A stretch of DNA of 8,671 nt from Acetobacteraceae bacterium (GTDB lineage Bacteria > Pseudomonadota > Alphaproteobacteria > Acetobacterales > Acetobacteraceae). The stretch covers positions 1 through 8,671 of the forward strand of contig JADGHI010000135.1 in the NCBI GenBank assembly GCA_019689515.1, written 5' to 3'. Position numbers and translations under genes: made by a program. The notes under the pieces were generated by a model. That model was not told where the DNA came from, did not search any database, and saw only the letters and a program-made list of their open reading frames with translations. Positions 1-7,040 of the stretch are shown here, in pieces. Position 1 is the first letter of the stretch. Each line of letters opens with the position of its first letter.

Positions 1-571
1 GCTCCCCGGCGAACGCTTCCGGCGCTGGTGGTGGCGAGACGCCCATGGCGGCGAGCGAGGCGGTCGGCCGGCCGCCGGGCAGGACCGGTGCGTGGGCGAG
101 GTTCGCGCCGATGCCGAGGGCGAGCCAGGCGAGGCCGCCCTGTGGGCCCGTCGCCGCCTCTACCAGGATTCCGGCGAGCTTCGCGCCGCCGAGCAGCACG
201 TCGTTCGGCCATTTGAGCACGAGCGCCGGCCCCCCCGAACACGCCGGCGGCAGGTAGGGCTCGATCGCCTCAGCCAAGGCGACGGCGGCGAGCAGCGCCC
301 ATTGGGCCGCCCGCCGCACCGGCTCCCGCGGCCGGAGAAGGACCGAAAGGTGCAGGTTGCCCGCGGGCGATTCCCAGCCGCGCCCCTCGCGGCCGCGCCC
401 GGCGGTCTGCCGGCGGGCGAGGACGGCGAGCCCCTCCGGCTCGCCCGCCTCCGCGGCGCGCAGCACCACATCCTGGGTGCTCGGCAGTTCCTCGTACACG
501 CGCAGCCGCCAGAGCGGCGCCGGGCCGGCGGCGGCGCGCGAGGAGAGCCGCGTCGGCGCGGGCGCGATCAC
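1..571 (-). CDS. birA: Biotin--[acetyl-CoA-carboxylase] ligase (BirA), 5' part, truncated by window edge
   Basis: This enzyme activates biotin with ATP to biotinyl-5'-AMP and transfers it to the lysine of biotin carboxyl carrier domains in the cytoplasm. About 190 codons are present and the 3' end lies beyond position 1. My translation shows the family signature in order: STQD near residues 31-34, the nucleotide/biotin-binding loop QTAGRGREGRGW at 55-66, NLHLSVLL at 72-79, KWPND at 120-124, and KLAGILVE at 131-138 with the conserved lysine. The catalytic domain begins almost at the N-terminus. There is therefore no room for the helix-turn-helix domain of the bifunctional E. coli type, and this looks like a ligase-only form without repressor function. 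I chose the GTG start at 571-569 because it overlaps the nuoN stop as GTGA and no in-frame ATG sits close upstream of the motifs. Coupling to nuoN is likely. Residues GREGRGW also occur in other members, so the family call is firm; only the exact start is uncertain. Confidence 0.93.
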   Translation of the reverse strand, partial: MIAPAPTRLSSRAAAGPAPLWRLRVYEELPSTQDVVLRAAEAGEPEGLAVLARRQTAGRGREGRGWESPAGNLHLSVLLRPREPVRRAAQWALLAAVALAEAIEPYLPPACSGGPALVLKWPNDVLLGGAKLAGILVEAATGPQGGLAWLALGIGANLAHAPVLPGGRPTASLAAMGVSPPPAPEAFAGE

Positions 572-2028
572 CCCCCCATGACCGCCGCGACCGCGGTCCG
601 CGCCGCGGCGAGCAGCGGCGCGGGCGCGATCGAGAACAGCGCGGTGAACAGGCCGGTCGCTGCCATCACCACGGTGAGGCTCGCCGGACGGACGTCGAGC
701 GCGCCGGCCTCGTTGAGCGGGTCGAAGAACATCACGCGCACGATGCGCAGGTAGTAGTAGGCCGCCACCACGCTGGTCACCACGCCGATCACGGCGAGCC
801 AGACATAGCCGCCCTCGATCGCCGCGCGAAAGACGAAGAGCTTCGACCAGAAGCCCGCGAGCGGCGGCACGCCGGCCATCGCGAACATGAAGACCAGCAT
901 CCAGATGGCCATGCCGACATCGCTGCGCGCGAGGCCCGCAAGGTCCTCGATCGCCTCGACGGGCCTGCCCCTGCGCCGCATCGCGGCGAGCACCGCGAAG
1001 GCGCCGAGCGTCATCAGCAGGTAGATGGCCATGTAGAAGAGCAGGCTGCGCACCCCCTCATCGCGCACCGCCGGATCGGGCGAGGCGGCGGCGACGAGGC
1101 CGATCAGCGCGTAACCGATGTTGCCGATCGAGGAATAGGCCATCAGCCGCTTGATGTTGCGCTGGCCGATGGCGGCAAAGGCGCCGAGGATCATCGAGCC
1201 GGCGGCGATGAGCCACACTACCTGCCCCCACTGCGCGCCGAGCTCGCCCAAGGGCTGCAGCAGCACGCGCGCCAGCAGCACGACCGCGGCGAGCTTCGGA
1301 GCGGAGGCGAAGAACGCGGTGACGGGGGTCGGCGCGCCCTCGTACACGTCCGGCGTCCACATGTGGAAGGGTACGGCCGAGATCTTGAAGGCGAGGCCCG
1401 CTAGGACGAAGACGAGGCCAACGACGAGGCCGAGCGAGGCCGCGTGCTCACCGGTGAGGGTGTCAGCCAAGCGGTCGAAATTCGTCGTGCCCGCAAAGCC
1501 GTAGAGCAGGCTCAGGCCGTAGAGCAGAAGGCCGGAGGCGAGCGCGCCGAGCACGAAGTACTTCAGGCCCGCCTCCGCAGAGCGTTCGGAGTCGCGGTTG
1601 AATGCGGCCAGGACATAGGCCGCGAGCGACTGCATCTCCAGCCCGAGATAGAGCGTCATCAGGTCATTCGCCGAGACCATCAACATCATGCCGAGGGCGG
1701 CGAAGAGGATCAGAACCGGATACTCGAACCGCGCGAGGTCACGGTCGGTCTCGTTGAAGTCGAGGGCAAGCATCAGGGAGAGCGCCGCGCCGATCAGGAT
1801 CAGCACCTTGCCGAACCGCGCGAATGCGTCGCTGACGTACTGCCCCGCGAAGGCGGCGCCCTCACCCTGCCCGATCGTGAGCACCCCGGCGAGCACCAGC
1901 GCGCCGAGCACCGCCATGGTGACCGGGAAGAACATGTCCTGCCGCCGCGGCAGCACGCCAATGCCGAGGATGCCGAGCCCGGCGCAGGCCAGCACCAGTT
2001 CCGGCAGCGCAAGCGTCCAGTTCATCAT
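568..2028 (-). CDS. nuoN: NADH-quinone oxidoreductase subunit N
   Basis: NuoN is the antiporter-like proton-pumping subunit of the complex I membrane arm nearest the quinone site (mitochondrial ND2). The 486-residue product has the usual length and is almost wholly made of hydrophobic segments; the family has 14 membrane helices. The pumping residues are in place by alignment from memory with E. coli: E131 in LGLEMQSL (E. coli E133), K215 in LAFKISAVPFHMW (K217), K245 in SAPKLAAV (K247), K293 in QRNIKRLMAYSS, and K396 in GFWSKLF (K395). The start ATG overlaps the nuoM stop as ATGA, with a GGAG 11 bases upstream. A second ATG follows directly, so the true first residue could be either methionine. 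The gene ends in ATG-GGG-GGG-TGA, whose last four bases also hold the birA GTG start. Confidence 0.98.
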   Translation of the reverse strand: MMNWTLALPELVLACAGLGILGIGVLPRRQDMFFPVTMAVLGALVLAGVLTIGQGEGAAFAGQYVSDAFARFGKVLILIGAALSLMLALDFNETDRDLARFEYPVLILFAALGMMLMVSANDLMTLYLGLEMQSLAAYVLAAFNRDSERSAEAGLKYFVLGALASGLLLYGLSLLYGFAGTTNFDRLADTLTGEHAASLGLVVGLVFVLAGLAFKISAVPFHMWTPDVYEGAPTPVTAFFASAPKLAAVVLLARVLLQPLGELGAQWGQVVWLIAAGSMILGAFAAIGQRNIKRLMAYSSIGNIGYALIGLVAAASPDPAVRDEGVRSLLFYMAIYLLMTLGAFAVLAAMRRRGRPVEAIEDLAGLARSDVGMAIWMLVFMFAMAGVPPLAGFWSKLFVFRAAIEGGYVWLAVIGVVTSVVAAYYYLRIVRVMFFDPLNEAGALDVRPASLTVVMAATGLFTALFSIAPAPLLAAARTAVAAVMGG

Positions 2029-3551
2029 CGGGCGAGAATCTCCGCCAGGCGCCGCGCGCCGCCGCCGACCGCCGCCTCATGCTGCTCGACGAGCGAGGCG
2101 ACGCTGGCCTCGAAGAAAGAGAGGAAGGACTGGGGATAGATGCCCATCCAGAGCACGAGCAGGACCAGCGGCGCGAAGGTCGCGTATTCCCGCGGGCTCA
2201 TGTCGAGCAGGGCACGGATGCTGTCGCGCGTGACGCGCCCGAAGGCGACACGCCAGTAGAGCCAGAGCATGTAGGCGGCGCTGAGGATCATGCCGAGCGC
2301 CGCGCCGAAGGCGAGCCAGAAGCTCACCCGCATCGCCGAAACGATGACCAGGAACTCGCCGACGAAGTTGGCCGTGCCGGGCAGCGCCACATTGGCCATC
2401 GAGAACAGCATGAACACGACGGCGAAGGCCGGCATCACCTTCGCCACCCCGCCGTACCGCGCGATGTCGCGCGAGTGGATGCGGTTGTAGAGCACGCCGA
2501 CACAGAGGAAGAGCGCGGAGGAGACGATCCCGTGCGCGAGCATCTGGAACACCGCGCCGGAGAGGCCCTGGTGGTTGAAGGTGAAGATGCCGAGCGTGAC
2601 GATGCCCATATGGGCGACGGAGGAGTAGGCGATCAGCTTCTTCATGTCCTCCTGCGCCAGGGCAACGTAGGAGGTGTACACGATGGCGATCACCGAGAGC
2701 GCGAAGATCAGCGGCGCAAGCTCCGCCGACGCTTGCGGGAAGAGCGGTAGGGACAGGCGCACGAAGCCGTAGCCGCCGAGCTTCAGCAGCACGCCCGCGA
2801 GGATGACGGAGCCCGCGGTCGGCGCCTCCACATGCGCATCCGGCAGCCAGGTGTGGACTGGCCACATCGGCACTTTCACCGCGAAGGCGGCGAAGAAGGC
2901 AAGGAACAGCCAGATCTGGAAGCGCGGCTCGACCCCCGCCTCGACCAGCGCCGCGATGTCGGTCGTACCAACGCGGTACCACAGGAAGATGATCGCAAGC
3001 AGCATCAGCAGGCTGCCCGCGAGGGTGTAGAGGAAGAACTTGAACGCGGCGTACACGCGCCGCTCACCGCCCCAGATCCCGATGATGAGGAACATCGGGA
3101 TCAGCACCATCTCGAAGAACAGGAAGAAGAGCAGCAGGTCGGTGGCGCAGAAGAAGCCCACCATGGCGGCTTCGAGCACGAGGAAGGCCGCCATGTACTC
3201 GCGCACCCGAACCTCAACACTGTCCCAGGAGGCAAGGATGCAAAGCGGCGTCAGCAGGGTGCAGAGCAGCACGAACAGGACCGAAAGCCCGTCCACACCC
3301 ATCCCGTAGGCCACGCCGTAGTCGGGCAGCCACTCCAGCCGCTCGACGAACTGCATCTCAGGCGAGGAGCGGTCGAAGCGGAACCAGAGGATCAGCGACA
3401 GGCCGAAGGTGATGAGACTGGTCCAGAGCGCCGTCCAGCGCGCGTTCGAGGCGACCACCTGCTCCTCGCCCCGCACGAAGGCGATGACGAGCGCACCGGC
3501 CAGCGGCAGGAACGTGATGAGCGAAAGGATCGGAAAGCCGGCGGCGTTCAT
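2025..3551 (-). CDS. nuoM: NADH-quinone oxidoreductase subunit M
   Basis: NuoM is the middle antiporter-like subunit of the membrane arm (mitochondrial ND4) and moves protons across the inner membrane. The 508-residue product is of normal length, with about 14 hydrophobic segments. Residues matching the known proton path are E147 in FFEMVLIPMF (E. coli E144), K226 in FAVKVPMWPVHTWLPDAH (K234), K257 in LLKLGGYG (K265) and E399 in NFVGEFL (E407). The AQEDMKKLIAYSSVAHMG loop at about 299-316 is also typical. The last stretch is a charged tail after the final helix. The start ATG shares one base with the nuoL stop (TGATG) and no good Shine-Dalgarno sequence precedes it, so translation probably depends on ribosomes finishing nuoL. 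Correspondences to E. coli numbering are from memory. The identification itself is not in doubt. Confidence 0.98.
   Translation of the reverse strand: MNAAGFPILSLITFLPLAGALVIAFVRGEEQVVASNARWTALWTSLITFGLSLILWFRFDRSSPEMQFVERLEWLPDYGVAYGMGVDGLSVLFVLLCTLLTPLCILASWDSVEVRVREYMAAFLVLEAAMVGFFCATDLLLFFLFFEMVLIPMFLIIGIWGGERRVYAAFKFFLYTLAGSLLMLLAIIFLWYRVGTTDIAALVEAGVEPRFQIWLFLAFFAAFAVKVPMWPVHTWLPDAHVEAPTAGSVILAGVLLKLGGYGFVRLSLPLFPQASAELAPLIFALSVIAIVYTSYVALAQEDMKKLIAYSSVAHMGIVTLGIFTFNHQGLSGAVFQMLAHGIVSSALFLCVGVLYNRIHSRDIARYGGVAKVMPAFAVVFMLFSMANVALPGTANFVGEFLVIVSAMRVSFWLAFGAALGMILSAAYMLWLYWRVAFGRVTRDSIRALLDMSPREYATFAPLVLLVLWMGIYPQSFLSFFEASVASLVEQHEAAVGGGARRLAEILAR
3075..3102. repeat. 10-bp perfect inverted repeat inside nuoM
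   Basis: GATCCCGATG at 3075-3084 and CATCGGGATC at 3093-3102 are exact reverse complements with an 8-base spacer, so the nuoM message can form a 10 bp hairpin. It encodes part of the conserved LIPMFLIIGIW segment, where the codons for I-P-M and I-G-I are naturally complementary. The most likely explanation is therefore protein coding constraint. A role in RNA structure cannot be excluded from sequence alone. Confidence 0.5.
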
Positions 3552-5467
3552 CAGCGGGCGGTCCCGAGGAAGATGAGCGAGACGAACAGGACGAGGCCGA
3601 TGATCATGGTGAAGGCGTAGTTCGCCACCCGGCCACTCTGGATCCGCGCGGCGCCGCGGGCGGCATCCACGGCCAGCACCGCCGCGCCGTTCGGGACGCC
3701 ATCAATGATCCTCTGGTCGCCGACGCGGAAGGCGAGGCGCGAGAGGGCCAGGGTCGGGCGGACGAAGACCGCGCTGTACAGCTCGTCGAAGTACCACTTG
3801 TTCAGCAGGAACAGGTAGAGGCCGCGGAAGCTGGCGGCGAGCCTCGCGGGCACGCCCGGAGCGAACATGTAGAGGATGTAGGCGAGCGCGATGCCCGCGA
3901 TCCCGGCCACGGTCGGCGCGAGCGGCACCCAGGCGGGCACCTCGTGCATGTCGTGCAGGATGTGGTTGTCCGGCGCGTTGTGTATGGAGCCGGCCCAGAA
4001 TGCCTGCCAGGCCTCGCCGATGAAGAAGGGCGAGAAGAGATAGCCGGTCACCACGGCGCCGGCGGCGAGCACCAGCAGGGGGACGAGCATCACGAGCGGA
4101 CTCTCATGCACATGCTCCATCACCTCGTGGTCGGCCCGGGGCTCGCCATGGAAGACGAGGATCAGCAGCCGCCAGGAGTAGAAGGCGGTGAGGAAGGCGG
4201 CCGCGAGGCCGAGCGCGAAGGCCAGCATGCCCGTCGCGGAGTGAGAGGCGAAGGCGACCTCCAGGATCGCGTCCTTGGAGTAGTAGCCGGCAAAGATCGG
4301 GATTCCCGCAAGGGCGAGCGAGCCCACCCACATCACCGCGTAGGTCACGGGGATCTTCGTCCAGATCCCGCCCATCTTCCGGATGTCCTGCTCGTCGCTC
4401 ATCGCGTGGATGACCGAGCCCGCGCCGAGGAAGAGCAGCGCCTTGAAGAAGGCGTGGGTGAAGAGGTGGAACATCGCCACCTGATAGGCGCCCACCCCCG
4501 CGGCGAAGAACATGTAGCCAAGCTGGGAGCAGGTGGAGTAGGCGATGATCCGCTTGATGTCGTTCTGCACGCAGCCCACGGTCGCCGCGAAGAACGCGGT
4601 CACGGCGCCGACCACCGTGACGATGGCGAGCGCGTTCGGCGCGTACTCGAACAGCGGCGACATCCGCGCCACCAGGAACACGCCGGCCGTCACCATCGTC
4701 GCGGCATGGATCAGGGCAGAGACCGGCGTCGGGCCCTCCATCGCGTCGGGCAGCCAGGTGTGCAGGCCGATCTGCGCCGACTTGCCGCAGGCGCCGAGGA
4801 AGAGCAGTACCGCGATCAGCTCGAGCACCGGCACGCCGAGGAAGCGGTCGCTGAGGTGCTGGTCCACGGCGCCAAAGATCGACGCGAATTCGAGGCTGCC
4901 AAAGGTCCAGAAGGTGAGCGCGACGCCAAGCATGAAGCACAGGTCGCCCACCCGGTTCACGACGAAGGCTTTGAGCGCGGCAGCGTTCGCGCTCTCCCGC
5001 TCGTACCAGTAGCCGATCAGCAGATAGCTCGCGAGGCCGACGCCCTCCCAGCCGAAGAAGAGCTGCACCAGGTTGTCCGCCGTCACCAGCATCAGCATCA
5101 TGAAGGTGAACAGCGAGAGGTAGGCGAAGAAGCGCGGCTGCGTCGGGTCGTGCGCCATGTAGCCGACGCTGTAGAGGTGGATCAGGAAGGAGATGAAGGT
5201 CACCATCCCGACCATCACCGCGCTCAGCGTATCGTAGCGCAGGGCCCAGGACACCTCGAGCCCGCCCGCTGCGATCCAGGTGGTGATCGGCACCGTCGTC
5301 GGCTCGTGACCGAAGGCCACGGCGATGAAGGCGGTCACGCCGCAGACCGCCGCGAGTGCCATGCACACGACGGTGGTCCAGCGGGCGGCCACGGGCCCGG
5401 TCCAGCGGCCGAGGAAGCCGGAGATGCACGCCCCGAGGAGCGGGAAGAAGACGGCGCCGACGTACAT
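3551..5467 (-). CDS. nuoL: NADH-quinone oxidoreductase subunit L
   Basis: NuoL is the distal proton-pumping subunit (mitochondrial ND5) at the tip of the membrane arm. At 638 residues it is slightly longer than E. coli NuoL, which is usual for alphaproteobacteria. Visible hallmarks are GWEGVGLASYLLIGYWYER with E141 (E. coli E144), K229 in GACGKSAQIGLHTWLPDA, H254 in SALIHAATMVTAGV, K305 in NDIKRIIAYST, H334, H338 and K342 in MFHLFTHAFFKAL, and K399 in YYSKDA. Near the C-terminus, NKWYFDELY and GDQRIIDG lead into the long amphipathic lateral helix that runs along NuoM and NuoN. A last membrane helix (YAFTMIIGLVLFVSLIFL) follows. The gene starts 12 bases after nuoK, with only a weak AGAGG placed very close to the ATG, and its stop overlaps the nuoM start by one base. 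Confidence 0.98.
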   Translation of the reverse strand: MYVGAVFFPLLGACISGFLGRWTGPVAARWTTVVCMALAAVCGVTAFIAVAFGHEPTTVPITTWIAAGGLEVSWALRYDTLSAVMVGMVTFISFLIHLYSVGYMAHDPTQPRFFAYLSLFTFMMLMLVTADNLVQLFFGWEGVGLASYLLIGYWYERESANAAALKAFVVNRVGDLCFMLGVALTFWTFGSLEFASIFGAVDQHLSDRFLGVPVLELIAVLLFLGACGKSAQIGLHTWLPDAMEGPTPVSALIHAATMVTAGVFLVARMSPLFEYAPNALAIVTVVGAVTAFFAATVGCVQNDIKRIIAYSTCSQLGYMFFAAGVGAYQVAMFHLFTHAFFKALLFLGAGSVIHAMSDEQDIRKMGGIWTKIPVTYAVMWVGSLALAGIPIFAGYYSKDAILEVAFASHSATGMLAFALGLAAAFLTAFYSWRLLILVFHGEPRADHEVMEHVHESPLVMLVPLLVLAAGAVVTGYLFSPFFIGEAWQAFWAGSIHNAPDNHILHDMHEVPAWVPLAPTVAGIAGIALAYILYMFAPGVPARLAASFRGLYLFLLNKWYFDELYSAVFVRPTLALSRLAFRVGDQRIIDGVPNGAAVLAVDAARGAARIQSGRVANYAFTMIIGLVLFVSLIFLGTAR

Positions 5468-5479
5468 GCCTCTGCTCGC

Positions 5480-5788
5480 TCAGCCCTTCAGGGTCGAGAT
5501 CGCCTCGACCTCGATGCTGCCCTTGTTGCGGAAATAGATCACCAGGATGGCGAGGCCGATCGCCGCCTCCGCCGCCGCGACGGTGAGGACGAACATCGCG
5601 AACACCTGCCCCGTGAGGTCGCCCAACGCCGAGGAGAAGGCCACGAGGTTGAGGTTCACCGAGAGCAGGATCAGCTCGATCGACATCAGGATGACGATGA
5701 CGTTCTTCCGGTTGAGGAAGATCCCGAAGACGCCGAGCACGAACAGGATCGCCGCGACGATGAGGTAGTGCGCAAGACCGATCGCCAT
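5480..5788 (-). CDS. nuoK: NADH-quinone oxidoreductase subunit K
   Basis: NuoK is a small membrane-arm subunit (mitochondrial ND4L) that links the quinone-site half-channel to the antiporter-like subunits. The 102-residue product has three hydrophobic helices and the two conserved membrane glutamates: E38 in ILMSIELILL (E. coli E36) and E74 in VAAAEAAIGLA (E. coli E72). The motif GIFLNRKNVI at 22-31 is typical. I chose the ATG at 5788-5786 because the family is 101-102 residues long and begins with a sequence like MAIGLAHYLI. This start lies one base after the nuoJ stop, with GGGGGA about 10 bases upstream. An in-frame ATG at 5809-5807 would add MAGDITE and overlap nuoJ by 20 bases. The still longer open frame upstream is only read-through of nuoJ DNA in another frame. 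Confidence 0.96.
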   Translation of the reverse strand: MAIGLAHYLIVAAILFVLGVFGIFLNRKNVIVILMSIELILLSVNLNLVAFSSALGDLTGQVFAMFVLTVAAAEAAIGLAILVIYFRNKGSIEVEAISTLKG

Positions 5789-5789
5789 C

Positions 5790-6500
5790 TCAGTGATGTC
5801 CCCCGCCATGGCCGTGGTGCTCCGGCTCGGGCAGCGCCTCCGGCTCCTCCGCCGGCGGCAGCGGCGGGCGCAGGATGCCGAGATCCTTGAGCCCTGCGCC
5901 GGTCGGAACCTGGCGCAGCACGACCGTTTCGCCCGGCACACGGGCGAGCTGCGCCGCGATGACCTGCCTGCGCGTGCCGGGCCGCTCGCGCAGCGTGAGA
6001 ACGATTGCGCCGATCATCGCGATCAGCAGGATGACGCCCGCGGCCTGGAACAGCAGCACGTTGTCGGTGTAGAGGACCCGCGCCAGCGCCTCGGTGTTGC
6101 TGAGGCCCGCTTCGGCGCCCGGCTGCGGGTGCATCCGCAGCCCGCCCGCCTCCGGCGCCGGGGTCCATGCCCAGAGCACGAAGGCAAGCTCCAGGAACAG
6201 CACCAGGCCGACCGCGAAGCCGATCGGGGCGTAGCGCTGGAAGCCCTCGCGCAGCCGCGCGAAGTCCACATCCAGCATCATCACCACGAACAGGAACAGC
6301 ACCGCGACGGCGCCGACATAGACGATGACCAGGATCATCGCGAGGAACTCGGCCCCCGCGATCAGGAACAGCCCGGCGGCGTTGAAGAAGGCGAGGATGA
6401 GGAACAGCACCGAATGCACCGGGTTGCGCGCGGTGACGACCATCGCCGCCGAGGCGACGAGCACGGCGGCGAAGACGTAGAAGGCGATGGCGGCGAGCAT
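5790..6500 (-). CDS. nuoJ: NADH-quinone oxidoreductase subunit J with extended His-rich tail
   Basis: NuoJ is a membrane-arm subunit (mitochondrial ND6) beside NuoH and NuoK, whose third helix takes part in coupling quinone chemistry to proton movement. The family core is clear: ARNPVHSVLFLILAFFNAAG at 24-43, then AEFLAMILVIVYVGAVAVLF at 50-69 with the conserved glycine of helix 3, then FVVMMLD at 71-77. The remaining hydrophobic segments lie near 92-112 and 148-170. At 236 residues the protein is longer than E. coli NuoJ (184). The extra length is a soluble C-terminal tail from about residue 171, which becomes proline- and glutamate-rich (211-226) and ends in EHHGHGGGHH. The ATG at 6500 is 10 bases after nuoI. 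A GAGG at 6512-6509, overlapping the nuoI stop, is spaced 8 bases from it. Confidence 0.97.
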   Translation of the reverse strand: MLAAIAFYVFAAVLVASAAMVVTARNPVHSVLFLILAFFNAAGLFLIAGAEFLAMILVIVYVGAVAVLFLFVVMMLDVDFARLREGFQRYAPIGFAVGLVLFLELAFVLWAWTPAPEAGGLRMHPQPGAEAGLSNTEALARVLYTDNVLLFQAAGVILLIAMIGAIVLTLRERPGTRRQVIAAQLARVPGETVVLRQVPTGAGLKDLGILRPPLPPAEEPEALPEPEHHGHGGGHH

Positions 6501-6510
6501 CCCGGCGGCC

Positions 6511-7002
6511 TCAGCGATAGGGCGCGTCGAGGCGCAGGCGCTCGGCGATCATCGGCTCCCAGCGATCGCCGTTCTCGAGCAGCTTCTCCTTCTGGTAGAT
6601 CAGCTCCTCGCGCGTCTCGGTCGCGAATTCGAGGTTCGGCCCCTCGACGATGGCGTCCACCGGGCAGGCCTCCTCGCACATGCCGCAGTAGATGCACTTC
6701 ACCATGTCGATGTCGTAGCGCGTGGTGCGGCGGGACCCGTCCTCGCGCGGCTCGGCCTCGATGGTGATGGCGAGCGCGGGGCAGATCGCCTCGCACAGCT
6801 TGCAGGCGATGCAGCGCTCCTCGCCGTTCGGGTAGCGGCGCAGCGCGTGCTCGCCCTTGAAGCGCGGCGAGAGGGGGTAGCGCTCATACGGATAGTCGAG
6901 CGTCACCGCCGGCTTCGTGAAGAAATACTTCAGCGTCAGCATCATGCCCGACAGCAGCTCGGAGAGCAGCATGCTGCGGGCGGTGCGATCGAGTACGGAC
7001 AT
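6511..7002 (-). CDS. nuoI: NADH-quinone oxidoreductase subunit I (2x[4Fe-4S] ferredoxin-like)
   Basis: NuoI (mitochondrial TYKY/NDUFS8) carries clusters N6a and N6b, which pass electrons towards N2 and quinone. It lies in the peripheral arm against the membrane. The 163-residue product has an N-terminal amphipathic/membrane-contact stretch (MLLSELLSGMMLTLKYFFTK, 11-30). Two classic CxxCxxCxxxCP motifs follow: Cys64, 67, 70 and 74 (CIACKLCEAICP) and Cys103, 106, 109 and 113 (CIYCGMCEEACP). All eight ligands are present. The conserved YDIDMVKCIYCG and the end near NGDRWEP are typical. I chose the ATG at 7002 because it gives the usual alphaproteobacterial length and is preceded by the best ribosome binding site in the window (GAGGTGA). 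An in-frame GTG at 7026-7024 would add eight residues but lies inside a hairpin stem/loop region and lacks such a site. Confidence 0.98.
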   Translation of the reverse strand: MSVLDRTARSMLLSELLSGMMLTLKYFFTKPAVTLDYPYERYPLSPRFKGEHALRRYPNGEERCIACKLCEAICPALAITIEAEPREDGSRRTTRYDIDMVKCIYCGMCEEACPVDAIVEGPNLEFATETREELIYQKEKLLENGDRWEPMIAERLRLDAPYR

Positions 7003-7007
7003 CTCTC

Positions 7008-7014
7008 TCACCTC
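7008..7014 (-). promoter_or_regulatory. Ribosome binding site of nuoI
   Basis: The minus strand reads GAGGTGA followed by GAGAG and the nuoI ATG at 7002. This is a near-ideal match to the anti-Shine-Dalgarno sequence with a 5-base spacing, and it decides the nuoI start. It begins two bases after a GC-rich hairpin ends (7017-7040), so the hairpin may affect access to it. Confidence 0.8.
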
Positions 7015-7016
7015 GC

Positions 7017-7040
7017 GGCGGGGCACGGCGTGGCCCCGCC
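7017..7040 (-). other. GC-rich hairpin in the nuoH-nuoI spacer
   Basis: The bases at 7017-7024 (ggcggggc) and 7033-7040 (gccccgcc) are perfect reverse complements separated by 8 bases. In the transcript an alternative fold gives a 7 bp GGCGGGG/CCCCGCC stem, one bulged C, then CAC/GUG closing a GCC loop. No run of U follows on the minus strand, so this is not an intrinsic terminator. It sits in the only sizeable spacer of the operon, immediately upstream of the nuoI ribosome binding site. A role in RNA processing, stability or translation of nuoI is possible. Chance in GC-rich DNA is the alternative. Confidence 0.55.

Noticed and set aside
160..471. 103-codon minus-strand frame overlapping birA
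   Set aside because: It is in a different frame from the motif-bearing BirA translation and is Arg/Ser/Pro-rich with no family features.
92..754. 220-codon plus-strand open frame opposite birA and the nuoN end
   Set aside because: The opposing minus-strand frame contains the full set of biotin ligase motifs, and the plus-strand product is an Arg/Gly/Pro-rich shadow.
2832..3620. 262-codon plus-strand open frame opposite nuoM
   Set aside because: It has the same antisense composition (Glu, His, Arg and Gln rich) and no family resemblance. The minus-strand gene is certain.
3944..5890. 648-codon open frame on the plus strand, opposite nuoL, nuoK and the nuoJ end
   Set aside because: It lies antisense to well-identified membrane-protein genes. 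GC-rich third positions remove stop codons on the other strand, and the complement of hydrophobic NTN codons gives NAN codons, which explains its extreme His/Glu/Asp/Arg content. It has no recognisable domain.
7017..7040. Intrinsic transcription terminator between nuoH and nuoI
   Set aside because: The stem is strong but no U-tract follows it on the minus strand, and the downstream genes belong to the same complex.
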